Assembly (NCBI GenBank): GCA_965229685.1
Contig: OZ245920.1
Span: 1,798,001-1,862,000 of the forward strand
Origin: Pacificispira sp033344895
GTDB taxonomy: Bacteria > Pseudomonadota > Alphaproteobacteria > UBA8366 > Aestuariispiraceae
Length of the DNA: 64,000 bases
Direction of reading: 5' to 3'
The notes below the pieces were generated by a model, which searched no databases, was not told the DNA's origin, and saw nothing but the letters and a program-made list of their open reading frames with translations. Numbering within the stretch: the first letter of the stretch is position 1; every line of letters starts with the position of its first letter. This document shows positions 55,346 to 64,000 of this stretch, piece by piece. The position numbers were made by a program, and so were the translations under genes.

Positions 55346-55369
55346 GAAGGCGGCACCTGCGCCGCCTTC
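55346..55369 (-). terminator. Rho-independent terminator of secG
   Basis: GAAGGCGGC (55346-55354), loop ACCTGC, GCCGCCTTC (55361-55369). On the minus strand the stem is followed by TTCTTTG. It lies 26-49 bp past the secG stop. Confidence 0.8.
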
Positions 55370-55394
55370 CTTGATTTCTCTATGGTTTACGCCG

Positions 55395-55724
55395 TTACTC
55401 CGTGGTCGGGACAGCCGGTGTGCCGTCGGTCGCCGGTTCGGATTCCGTGGCGGCGGGCTGCGTCGAATCGAAGATCGATTCGGACTCGCGGGTGCCGCCC
55501 GCCAGAATCGCGAGGGCCAGGCTGGTGCCGAGGAACAGCACGGCCAGGATCGCCGTCGTACGGGTAAGAGCGTTGGCGGCGCCGCGCGCAGAGAACATTC
55601 CCATGCCGCCACCGGCCGAACCGCCGCCCATGCCGAGGGCGCCGCCCTCCGACCGCTGCAGCAGAATCACCGCGACCAACGCAACGGCGATGATCAGGTG
55701 GATGATCAGAAGAATGTTTTCCAT
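55395..55724 (-). CDS. secG: Protein translocase subunit SecG
   Basis: 109 residues. Two transmembrane helices (about 4-22 and 50-72) separated by a Gly/Met-rich cytoplasmic loop (LQRSEGGALGMGGGSAGGGM). N-terminal ILLIIHLIIAVALVAVILLQRSEG is typical. The C-terminal acidic/Thr-rich tail is longer than the E. coli one. It lies between tpiA and pyrG, a standard order. Confidence 0.93.
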   Translation of the reverse strand: MENILLIIHLIIAVALVAVILLQRSEGGALGMGGGSAGGGMGMFSARGAANALTRTTAILAVLFLGTSLALAILAGGTRESESIFDSTQPAATESEPATDGTPAVPTTE

Positions 55725-55857
55725 GGCGCTATCGCCTTCTGTTCAAGGAATCGCGGCGCCGGCCCGGTCAGGCCGTCGCGGCACGGCGGGTATGTAACCC
55801 GTTGCAGCCGCGATTTAAAGCCCCAATCGCATCGAACGGGCCCCGGTTGGCCGCAGG

Positions 55858-56610
55858 TCAGCCCGCAACCGCCGCCGCTATGGCCAGGAAGTCGTCGGCC
55901 TTCAGCGCCGCGCCGCCGATCAGACCGCCGTCGATGTCCGGCTGTGCCAGGAGGTCTGCCGCATTGCCCGGCTTCATCGACCCGCCGTACAGAATGCGCA
56001 ACTTGTCGCATTCCGCGGCACCGAGACGATCCGACAGATGGCTTCGGATCAGGGCATGAACCTCATTCGCCTCCTCCGGAGTCGGCGTGCGCCCGGTGCC
56101 GATGGCCCAGACCGGCTCGTATGCGATGACGGTATTGGCGGCGGTTGCGCCCTCCGGAACGGATCCGTCAAGCTGCCCGACAATGAAACTGTTGGTCTTG
56201 CCGGCGTCGCGCATGGAATCCGTCTCACCGACGCAGATGACGGCAACAAGGCCGGCCGCATGCGCGGCCTCGGCCTTGGCCCGCACGGTGCCGTCGGTTT
56301 CCCCATGGTCTTCCCGGCGTTCCGAATGGCCGACGATGACGTGACTGCAACCAATGTCCCGAAGCATGACCGCGGAGATATCGCCGGTATGGGCGCCCTT
56401 CTCTTCCGCGTGACAGTCCTGCGCGCCGAGTTGGACATTGGTTCCGGCAAGCGCGCGCCCGATCGGGTAAAGCAGTTGAGCCGGCGGACAGATCAGCAGT
56501 TCGCAGGCGGCACTCGCACCGCCATCGGCGACGGCCTGTGCAAGGGCGCCCCCCCCTTCCAGCGTACCGTTCATTTTCCAGTTTCCGGCGATAAGGGGCG
56601 TGCGGCTCAT
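55858..56610 (-). CDS. tpiA: Triose-phosphate isomerase
   Basis: 250 residues from the ATG at 56610. DHAP to GAP interconversion. N-terminal IAGNWKMNG (catalytic Lys), IVGHSERRED (catalytic His), YEPVWAIGTGRTPT (catalytic Glu), and C-terminal GGSMKPGNAADLLAQPDIDGGLIGGAAL. It diverges from the PpiD-like gene. Confidence 0.97.
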   Translation of the reverse strand: MSRTPLIAGNWKMNGTLEGGGALAQAVADGGASAACELLICPPAQLLYPIGRALAGTNVQLGAQDCHAEEKGAHTGDISAVMLRDIGCSHVIVGHSERREDHGETDGTVRAKAEAAHAAGLVAVICVGETDSMRDAGKTNSFIVGQLDGSVPEGATAANTVIAYEPVWAIGTGRTPTPEEANEVHALIRSHLSDRLGAAECDKLRILYGGSMKPGNAADLLAQPDIDGGLIGGAALKADDFLAIAAAVAG

Positions 56611-56831
56611 GAGATCGGCCTCCAGTATTGGTCCAGTATTGGTATTGAGTGTCGACGGGGCATTTACCACGCGCGGGCTCATTCGCCAATCTGGTGGAAA
56701 CCGGCGGGAACTCAGGCAGAAACCCGCCGGATTATCGATTGCGGCCCCGGGGCGGCGCTTCTATGATCCGCGCGCTTTCCGGCCCACGGGCCGGTCCAAG
56801 TCATTCGTGTCACGAAACCGTCGGGTCGATC

Positions 56832-58709
56832 ATGCTACAGCGTATGCGTTCTTCCACTGGCTCCTGGATTGCCAAGGGCATTCTCGGGCTTCTGGTGCTC
56901 AGCTTTCTGGGATGGGGTGTCGCCGATTACACCACGTCCGGCAGCACGGGTACGGTCGTAGCAAAGGTCGGCGATCGGGAGATCGGCTACCAGGAGTTTC
57001 AGCTGGCCTATCAGAACTTCATTCGAAGCCAGCGTTTGAATGCCGTCGACCCTGATGTCGCGCGGCAGCTCCGCATCGCCGAATCCGTGGTTCAGAATTT
57101 GACCTCGACTGCGCTGTATGAAGCCGAGGCGAGCAGCAAGAACCTGACGGCCAGCGACGGCATGGTGCGGCAGGCCATCGAAGGGCGTCCGGAGTTTCGC
57201 TCCGGCGGCAGCTTCAGTCGCGCCGCCTTTGAGAACGCACTGGCCCGACTTGGCCTCAATGAAGCGGCCTATGTCGACACGGCACGCCGTGAACTGGGGC
57301 GCGGCCAGCTCATTGGCGCGGTCACCTCCGGCAGCGATGCCCCGCCCTCCCTGGTCGACATGCTGTTCGAACATTTCGGCGAGCGGCGCTCCGCGGAATA
57401 CATGATCATGCCGATCGATTCCGTCGCCGCGCAGGGCAGTCCGAACGAAACGGATCTGCAGGCGCTCTATGAGGAGCGGAAGGAGGATTTCCGCCGTCCT
57501 GAACTGCGCAGCCTGAGCTATGTCCTGATTTCGCCCGAAATGCTGGCCAGCGCCATGGAAATCCCCGAAGAGGAAGTCGCGGCCGCTTTCGAACAGCGTC
57601 GGGACAGCTACGGGCAACCCGAACGCCGCAGCCTCTCCCAGATTCTGTTTTCCGCAGAAGAGGATGCACGTGCGGCGGCCAAATCCCTGGCGGACGTCCC
57701 GGCGGACGAGATTGCCGCAAAGGCGGAAGAGCTTGGTCTCGAAGTGATTGAACTTGGCACCTTCACCAAGGAATCGGTTCCGAATGAAGGGCTCTCCGAG
57801 GCCGCCTTCTCGCTCGAACAGACGGGCGCAACTGAAGCGTTCGAAGGCGCCTTCGGCTGGTCGATCGCGGTCGTGACCGATATCGAGGAAGGCATTGAAC
57901 CGAACCTTGACGACGTGCGTGAAAGCCTGGCCGCGGACCTGGCGCTCGATCGCGCCTATGATGAGGTGTTCGAACGCGGCAGCCAGTTGGAAGACGCGTT
58001 CGGACAGGGCATGTCCCTGGAAGATGCGGCGCAGTCCGTTGGCCTTGAGGTGCAGACAGTGGAGGCCGTCGACGAAAGCGGCCATGGACCGTCCGGTGAA
58101 GTTCTGGACGGGCTGCCGGCGGGGTTGAAGTTCCTGCGCACGGCCTTCGATCTGGATACGGGCGAGGTCAGCTTCCTCGAGACGACGGAATCCAACGCCA
58201 TGTTCATGGTGCGTGTCGACACGATTACGCCGTCGGCCATTCCCGCCTATTCGGAGGTCGAGGAAGAGGTTCGCACCGTCTGGCAGGAAGAGGCCCAGTA
58301 CGATGCCGCGGAAGCGCGCGCCGAAACCCTGGCCGAGCGTCTGAGCGAAGGCAGCGAAATCGCCGTACTGGCTCAGATCATGGGGGTCGAATCCGCAACC
58401 ATTGAAGAGCTTGCCCGCGACGGAATGAGCGCCAGCGGCAATCGCCTGCCGCAATCCCTGGCGCGAGAGCTTTTTGCCCTGAATGTCGGTGAAGCGACCT
58501 ATGCGGCGGATGGCGAGAACTTCATTGTGGCTCGGCTGACCGGTATCAGCCCGGCGGAAGAGACATCGGATGAAACCTTCCGTCAGTCGCTGGCCAATGC
58601 TGTTACCACCGGCATGGCCCAGGACCTGGTCGAACAGCTCGGCGTAGCACTGCGCGAACGCTATTCGATCGAAACCAATCCGGAAGTCTACGAACAGGTT
58701 TACCGCTGA
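56832..58709 (+). CDS. PpiD/SurA-like membrane-anchored peptidyl-prolyl isomerase
   Basis: 625 residues from the ATG at 56832. One N-terminal transmembrane anchor (about 11-33) precedes a SurA_N-type chaperone region (VGDREIGYQEFQLAYQNFIRSQ) and a degenerate parvulin domain (about 240-355, RSLSQILFSAEEDARAAAKSL…). A long C-terminal region follows. It assists folding of secreted proteins at the inner membrane. It is 2 bp ahead of trpE, an association typical of alphaproteobacteria though without evident functional link. Confidence 0.9.
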   Translation: MLQRMRSSTGSWIAKGILGLLVLSFLGWGVADYTTSGSTGTVVAKVGDREIGYQEFQLAYQNFIRSQRLNAVDPDVARQLRIAESVVQNLTSTALYEAEASSKNLTASDGMVRQAIEGRPEFRSGGSFSRAAFENALARLGLNEAAYVDTARRELGRGQLIGAVTSGSDAPPSLVDMLFEHFGERRSAEYMIMPIDSVAAQGSPNETDLQALYEERKEDFRRPELRSLSYVLISPEMLASAMEIPEEEVAAAFEQRRDSYGQPERRSLSQILFSAEEDARAAAKSLADVPADEIAAKAEELGLEVIELGTFTKESVPNEGLSEAAFSLEQTGATEAFEGAFGWSIAVVTDIEEGIEPNLDDVRESLAADLALDRAYDEVFERGSQLEDAFGQGMSLEDAAQSVGLEVQTVEAVDESGHGPSGEVLDGLPAGLKFLRTAFDLDTGEVSFLETTESNAMFMVRVDTITPSAIPAYSEVEEEVRTVWQEEAQYDAAEARAETLAERLSEGSEIAVLAQIMGVESATIEELARDGMSASGNRLPQSLARELFALNVGEATYAADGENFIVARLTGISPAEETSDETFRQSLANAVTTGMAQDLVEQLGVALRERYSIETNPEVYEQVYR

Positions 58710-58711
58710 TC

Positions 58712-60220
<1,509 letters not shown>

Positions 60221-60243
60221 CTGAAACGCACTCCGGGGGAGGC

Positions 60244-61440
60244 CTATTGGCCTTCGATCAGCCGCTGCCGGATGATCGCTGATAGCGGAACCAGATCAAA
60301 TCCCCGGCGTTCCGCTGTCTTCAGCCAGTCCGATACAACCTCCAGGGTTACATCGTGAGGGTGACCGATCGCGATGGCGTGGCCCTGCTGCCGGGCAGTT
60401 GCCTCGACCTTGCGCAATTGTGCGCGGATCGACTTCGGGTCGATATCATGATCCAGGAAGACGTCCCTGACGGCGTAGGGCACCCCCATTTCGGCCGCCA
60501 GCTGAAATCCCGCCGTATCCCGGGTTGTCACGGAATCCATAAAGACCAGACCGCGCCGTTTCAGCTCCGCCATCACCAGGCGCATGCCCTCCCGGTCAGC
60601 GGTGAATCGGCTGCCCATATGGTTGTTGATCCCGATATAGCCATCGAACTGACTGAGATCCCAGTCGAGACGTCGCAGGATTTCGGCCGCGCCCAGTTCC
60701 TTCTGCAAGGCGTTCGGACCGGGATCGACGCTCAGGTCGACCGGTGCCATCGGAACGTGGACCATGAGTTCATGGCCGTTTGCGCGGGCCGCTCGGGCCA
60801 TATCGCGAAGATTGTAGCCATACGGCAGCAGGGCGAGCGTCAAAGGTGCCGGCAGGGCGATGGTTCGACGGCTGCGAACCTGATCGATGCCGAGATCGTC
60901 GAACACGATGGCAATCTTCGGCCTCTCCCCTGTTGGATCGCTGGGCGCGGCGAAGGCCAGCCAACGGTCCGATTGCGTCAGAGCTCGGGAAGCAGGTTTC
61001 TCCGCAATCCCGGCATTCGAAGGCTGTGGGGCGGTCTCAATTGGCGACGTGGGAGCCGGCTCGCTCGCCGCCCGGTTTGGCGGTGCGGGGGGCGCGCTGT
61101 TGGGGTCGGGGCGCTGTGCCTCCGGCTGCGCCCGCAGACTTTCCTCATAGACGCGCTTGGCGGATTCCGATTCATGCGCGGTTACCGGCAACGGGCTGCC
61201 TTCCGGTACGGAAGTACCGTCCATCTGCCCCCGGGGCAACGGCACGGAGGCGGTTGTTGCCGCTTCACGCTCCGGCGCGATCCAGAGACCGATCGTCGTG
61301 CCCAATCCGATGCCCACGATCAGGATAGCCGCGGCAATAACCGGGAAAGCGTAGCGCGCCTGAAGATACCACGGCGTTGCGGACGCGCGGTGACTGATGC
61401 GGGCATCGCTTTTTCGACGAGCGGGCCTTTTGGCCATCAT
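60244..61440 (-). CDS. Divergent polysaccharide deacetylase-family protein (YibQ-like)
   Basis: 398 residues. One N-terminal membrane anchor (about 27-50, FPVIAAAILIVGIGLGTTIGL) precedes a Pro/Ala/Glu-rich linker to about 155. The C-terminal domain has the divergent-deacetylase blocks KIAIVFDDLGID, LLPYGYNLRDMARAARANGHELMVHVPMAP, GINNHMGSRFTAD and IGHPHDVT. Metal-binding His/Asp of the NodB fold are partly kept. It is periplasmic, with unknown substrate. It lies in reverse between trpE and trpG. Confidence 0.85.
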   Translation of the reverse strand: MMAKRPARRKSDARISHRASATPWYLQARYAFPVIAAAILIVGIGLGTTIGLWIAPEREAATTASVPLPRGQMDGTSVPEGSPLPVTAHESESAKRVYEESLRAQPEAQRPDPNSAPPAPPNRAASEPAPTSPIETAPQPSNAGIAEKPASRALTQSDRWLAFAAPSDPTGERPKIAIVFDDLGIDQVRSRRTIALPAPLTLALLPYGYNLRDMARAARANGHELMVHVPMAPVDLSVDPGPNALQKELGAAEILRRLDWDLSQFDGYIGINNHMGSRFTADREGMRLVMAELKRRGLVFMDSVTTRDTAGFQLAAEMGVPYAVRDVFLDHDIDPKSIRAQLRKVEATARQQGHAIAIGHPHDVTLEVVSDWLKTAERRGFDLVPLSAIIRQRLIEGQ

Positions 61441-61626
61441 AACTTCCCATTATTCCTGCGGTGTGCCCATCACCATCGGGGCCATTGTTCCAATAGGGGA
61501 TTCCGCCCTGCGTTCCAATCGCTCCGGGGTGGCGTCCATGCTTTTCGCGACACCCGCCCCTTGCTATAACGCCGCACACGCGATTTTTCCGGGGTGTGCC
61601 CGGCCCCCTTTCGACGGTGTCCGCCG

Positions 61627-62202
61627 ATGTATCTGCTGATCGATAACTATGACAGCTTCACTTACAATCTCGTTCATTATCTGGGCGAACTTGGGGCGGA
61701 GTGCGAGGTCCATCGCAATGACCGGATCACCGCCGAGGAATGCCTCGCAAGGAAGCCCCGCGGGATCGTTCTGTCGCCGGGGCCCTGCGATCCGCCGAGG
61801 GCCGGCATCTGTGTCGATCTGATCAAGGCCGCTGCCGCCGCATCGGTTCCGCTGTTGGGGGTTTGTCTGGGGCATCAGTCGATCGGATATGCATACGGCG
61901 CTACCGTCGAGCGAGGGCCGGCACCGATGCACGGCAAGGTTTCCGCCATCACGCATCAGGGGGTAGGCCTGTTTGACGGCCTGCCCAGCCCTCTCAAGAC
62001 AACCCGCTATCACAGTCTGGTCGTGGCCGCGCACAATCTGCCGGACTGTTTCAATGTGACCGCGCAGACGGATGACGGCATCATTATGGGGATGGAGCAC
62101 CGGGACCTGCCGCTCTTCGGCGTCCAGTTCCACCCTGAAAGCATCGCGTCAGAACACGGTCACGATCTGCTGGAGAACTTCCTCCGCCGTACCCGAAATT
62201 GA
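61627..62202 (+). CDS. trpG: Anthranilate synthase component II (glutamine amidotransferase)
   Basis: 191 residues from the ATG at 61627. Class I amidotransferase: N-terminal LLIDNYDSFTYNLVHYL, nucleophile Cys in GVCLGHQSIGYAYG, and the His-Glu pair in FGVQFHPESIASEHG. It supplies ammonia to TrpE. A TATAAC box at 61565-61570 could be the -10 of a trpGDC promoter. The trpG-trpD gap is 26 bp. Confidence 0.96.
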   Translation: MYLLIDNYDSFTYNLVHYLGELGAECEVHRNDRITAEECLARKPRGIVLSPGPCDPPRAGICVDLIKAAAAASVPLLGVCLGHQSIGYAYGATVERGPAPMHGKVSAITHQGVGLFDGLPSPLKTTRYHSLVVAAHNLPDCFNVTAQTDDGIIMGMEHRDLPLFGVQFHPESIASEHGHDLLENFLRRTRN

Positions 62203-62228
62203 GAGCCATTGAGATAGGGGCCAGAAGC

Positions 62229-63275
62229 ATGGCAGCCGACATGCAGGATATGAAGCAGTTGATCGCGAAGGTCGTCGGAGGCGGCGTCTTGTCGACGCAG
62301 GAAGCCGAGACCGCCTTCGATATCATCATGTCGGGCGATGCCACGCCTTCCCAGATGGGCGGATTTCTCACCGCGCTTAGGATGCGGGGCGAGGCTGTTT
62401 CGGAAATTACCGGCGCCGCCCGGACAATGCGCGCCAAGGCAAAACGCATTTCCGCGCCCGCCGATGCGATGGATATCGTCGGCACCGGTGGCGACAAGCT
62501 TGGCACCTACAATGTCTCAACCGCCACAGCCCTGGTGGTGGCGGCTTCAGGTGTGCCGGTCGCGAAACACGGAAATCGCGCGGCCTCGTCGAAATCGGGA
62601 ACGGCCGACGCCCTGTCGCAACTGGGCGTGGACCTGGATTGCCCGTTCGCCAATATCGAAAAATCCATCATCGAGGCTGGTCTCGGGTTCATGATCGCCC
62701 CCCGGCACCACGGCGCCATGCGCAACGTCATGCCGACCCGGATGGAGCTGAGCATCCCGACGATCTTCAACATTCTGGGACCGCTGTCCAACCCCGCCAT
62801 GGTGAAGCGTTATCTGATCGGTTGCTTCCGATCGGAGTTCATCGAGAAAATGGCAGAGACGCTTGGTGATCTGGGGGCGGAACGGGCCTGGGTGGTGCAT
62901 GGTCATAGCGGCATGGATGAGATCAGCACGACCGGTCCGACGCAGGTGGCCTCCCTGGAAGACGGTAAGGTCACCACATTCGAAATCTCGCCCGCCGACG
63001 CCGGTTTGCCCGAAGCGGCGCTTGAAGACCTGCTGGGGGGGACGCCGGAACAGAACGCCGCCGCGATTACGGAATTGCTGAACGGCGCGCAGTCGCCCTA
63101 TCGCGACATTGTTCTGTTCAACGCCGCCGCAGCCTTGTTGATTGCGGGCAAGGCGGAGACGCTTGCAATGGGGGTTTCGCTTGCTGCGGACAGCATCGAT
63201 TCCGGCCGTGCCAAGAAGGTGCTGGCTGATCTGGTTCGCGTCACCAACGATTACCCCAAGGAGGCCGAGGCATGA
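62229..63275 (+). CDS. trpD: Anthranilate phosphoribosyltransferase
   Basis: 348 residues from the ATG at 62229; ATG 62241 is an alternative. It transfers phosphoribosyl from PRPP to anthranilate. The PRPP-binding block VGTGGDKLGTYNVSTA, KHGNRAASSKSGTADALSQLG and the HHGAMRNVMPTR stretch are diagnostic. Its end overlaps trpC (ATGA). Confidence 0.96.
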   Translation: MAADMQDMKQLIAKVVGGGVLSTQEAETAFDIIMSGDATPSQMGGFLTALRMRGEAVSEITGAARTMRAKAKRISAPADAMDIVGTGGDKLGTYNVSTATALVVAASGVPVAKHGNRAASSKSGTADALSQLGVDLDCPFANIEKSIIEAGLGFMIAPRHHGAMRNVMPTRMELSIPTIFNILGPLSNPAMVKRYLIGCFRSEFIEKMAETLGDLGAERAWVVHGHSGMDEISTTGPTQVASLEDGKVTTFEISPADAGLPEAALEDLLGGTPEQNAAAITELLNGAQSPYRDIVLFNAAAALLIAGKAETLAMGVSLAADSIDSGRAKKVLADLVRVTNDYPKEAEA

Positions 63276-64000
63276 GTGACGTACTGGCGAAGATCTGTGC
63301 CGACAAGCGTGAACATATCGCCGCCTGCAAGGACGCCGTGCCGGAAGTGGTAATCCGGCAACATGCCGACTCCGCGCCGGCGCCACGGGGATTCGCCGCG
63401 GCCCTGACCCGAAAGGCGGAGGCTGGTGAGTTTGCCCTGATTGCCGAAATCAAGAAGGCTTCCCCGTCGAAGGGTTTGATTCGGCCCGATTTTGCACCGG
63501 TCGCCCTTGCCCGCGCGTATCGCAAGGGCGGCGCGGCCTGCCTGTCCGTTCTGACGGACGAGCCCTATTTCCAGGGCAAGGATCAATACCTTACCGCCGC
63601 CCGTACCGCCGTCGATCTACCCGTGCTGCGCAAGGATTTCATGCTGGATCCGTATCAGGTCTATGAAGCACGTGCCCTGGGCGCCGACTGCATCCTGCTG
63701 ATCATGGCCGCCCTGGAAGACAGCATGGCTGCTACGCTTGAAAGCCTCGCCATGGACCTGGGCATGGATGTCCTGGTCGAAGTGCATGATGCCGAGGAAA
63801 TGGAGCGCGCCTTGTCCCTCAAATCTCCACTGTTGGGCGTAAACAATCGCAATCTCAAGACTTTGGATGTGGATCTGAAGACTACGGAAGAGCTTTCGGC
63901 CATGGTGCCGGACGACAAGGTGCTGATTGCTGAAAGCGGTCTCTATTCATCGGCGGACCTGGAGCGTATGGCCCGTGTGGGCGCCATGCGGTTTCTGGTC
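63272..64000 (+). CDS. trpC: Indole-3-glycerol phosphate synthase, truncated by window edge
   Basis: 243 residues are visible with no stop, so the gene continues beyond 64000. It begins MSDVLAKICADKREHIAACK. The TIM-barrel catalytic blocks AEIKKASPSKGLI (catalytic Lys), LSVLTDEPYFQG, LRKDFMLDPYQV, LLGVNNRNLKTL and AESGLYSSADL are in order. It closes the CdRP ring to indole-glycerol phosphate. ATGA overlap with trpD supports co-translation. Confidence 0.97.
   Translation, partial: MSDVLAKICADKREHIAACKDAVPEVVIRQHADSAPAPRGFAAALTRKAEAGEFALIAEIKKASPSKGLIRPDFAPVALARAYRKGGAACLSVLTDEPYFQGKDQYLTAARTAVDLPVLRKDFMLDPYQVYEARALGADCILLIMAALEDSMAATLESLAMDLGMDVLVEVHDAEEMERALSLKSPLLGVNNRNLKTLDVDLKTTEELSAMVPDDKVLIAESGLYSSADLERMARVGAMRFLV

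Overview
The window is a GC-rich (roughly 60-63% by eye), densely coding stretch of an alphaproteobacterial chromosome. The best fit is a free-living, probably aquatic Rhodospirillales-type organism. The evidence is the dusB-ntrB-ntrC-ntrY-ntrX-trkA-hfq-hflX block, a fused IspDF, a PDH E1-beta with its own lipoyl domain, a CIRCE-controlled groESL and the tmk-holB-metG-tatD chain. Almost everything is vertically inherited core metabolism. No insertion sequence, CRISPR array, rRNA or integrase gene is visible.

Layout. 1-950: apparent edge of an accessory island, with a HEPN-like small protein, an intact tRNA-Ser(UGA), an A+T-rich spacer and the 5' half of a second tRNA-Ser cut exactly after the anticodon loop. 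1012-2607: a degenerate GGDEF/EAL protein. 2825-11161: cell-wall genes (MltB-like transglycosylase, RlpA, D,D-carboxypeptidase), then tmk-holB-metG-tatD-MBL hydrolase. 11242-18101: beta-hydroxyacid dehydrogenase, two class III nucleotide cyclases (one a membrane/ferredoxin/cyclase fusion), mazG, a LysE exporter and a glutamine-synthetase-like ligase. 18111-22182: an IMPase-like phosphatase coupled to an Ldh-type dehydrogenase, then groEL/groES with CIRCE and a strong promoter. 22221-33492: the minus-strand nitrogen-regulation block with trkA, a HAD phosphatase, hfq and hflX. 33591-37323: CcsA-like membrane protein, ispDF-pgpA-pncC, and an XRE regulator starting at TTG. 37524-44794: pyruvate dehydrogenase (pdhA, pdhB, pdhC, lpd), a small unknown gene, lipA and a RatA/Coq10-like gene. 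45170-49355: an FtsB-like protein, a large hybrid-free sensor kinase and enolase. 49599-52681: three tandem paralogous envelope proteins, two of them lipoproteins. 52688-56610: kdsA, pyrG, secG, tpiA. 56832-64000: PpiD-like foldase and the trp genes (E, then G-D-C), interrupted by an opposing polysaccharide-deacetylase-family gene. trpC runs off the right edge.

How the parts work together. PDH subunits, lipoate synthase and their E3 are co-located, giving one lipoate-dependent module. NtrBC/NtrYX with Hfq form a nitrogen and post-transcriptional control block. Enolase, triose-phosphate isomerase, KdsA, PyrG and SecG form the common glycolysis/LPS/nucleotide/secretion neighbourhood. The two cyclases and the degenerate EAL protein make the first 18 kb rich in nucleotide second-messenger proteins.

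The strongest candidates for something undescribed are the three-gene paralogous envelope-protein cluster between eno and kdsA, the tRNA-Ser half-gene junction with its HEPN neighbour, and the redox-sensor-like cyclase fusion. Start codons were moved downstream of the longest open frame wherever a signal peptide, a family N-terminus or a Shine-Dalgarno (SD) sequence supported it.
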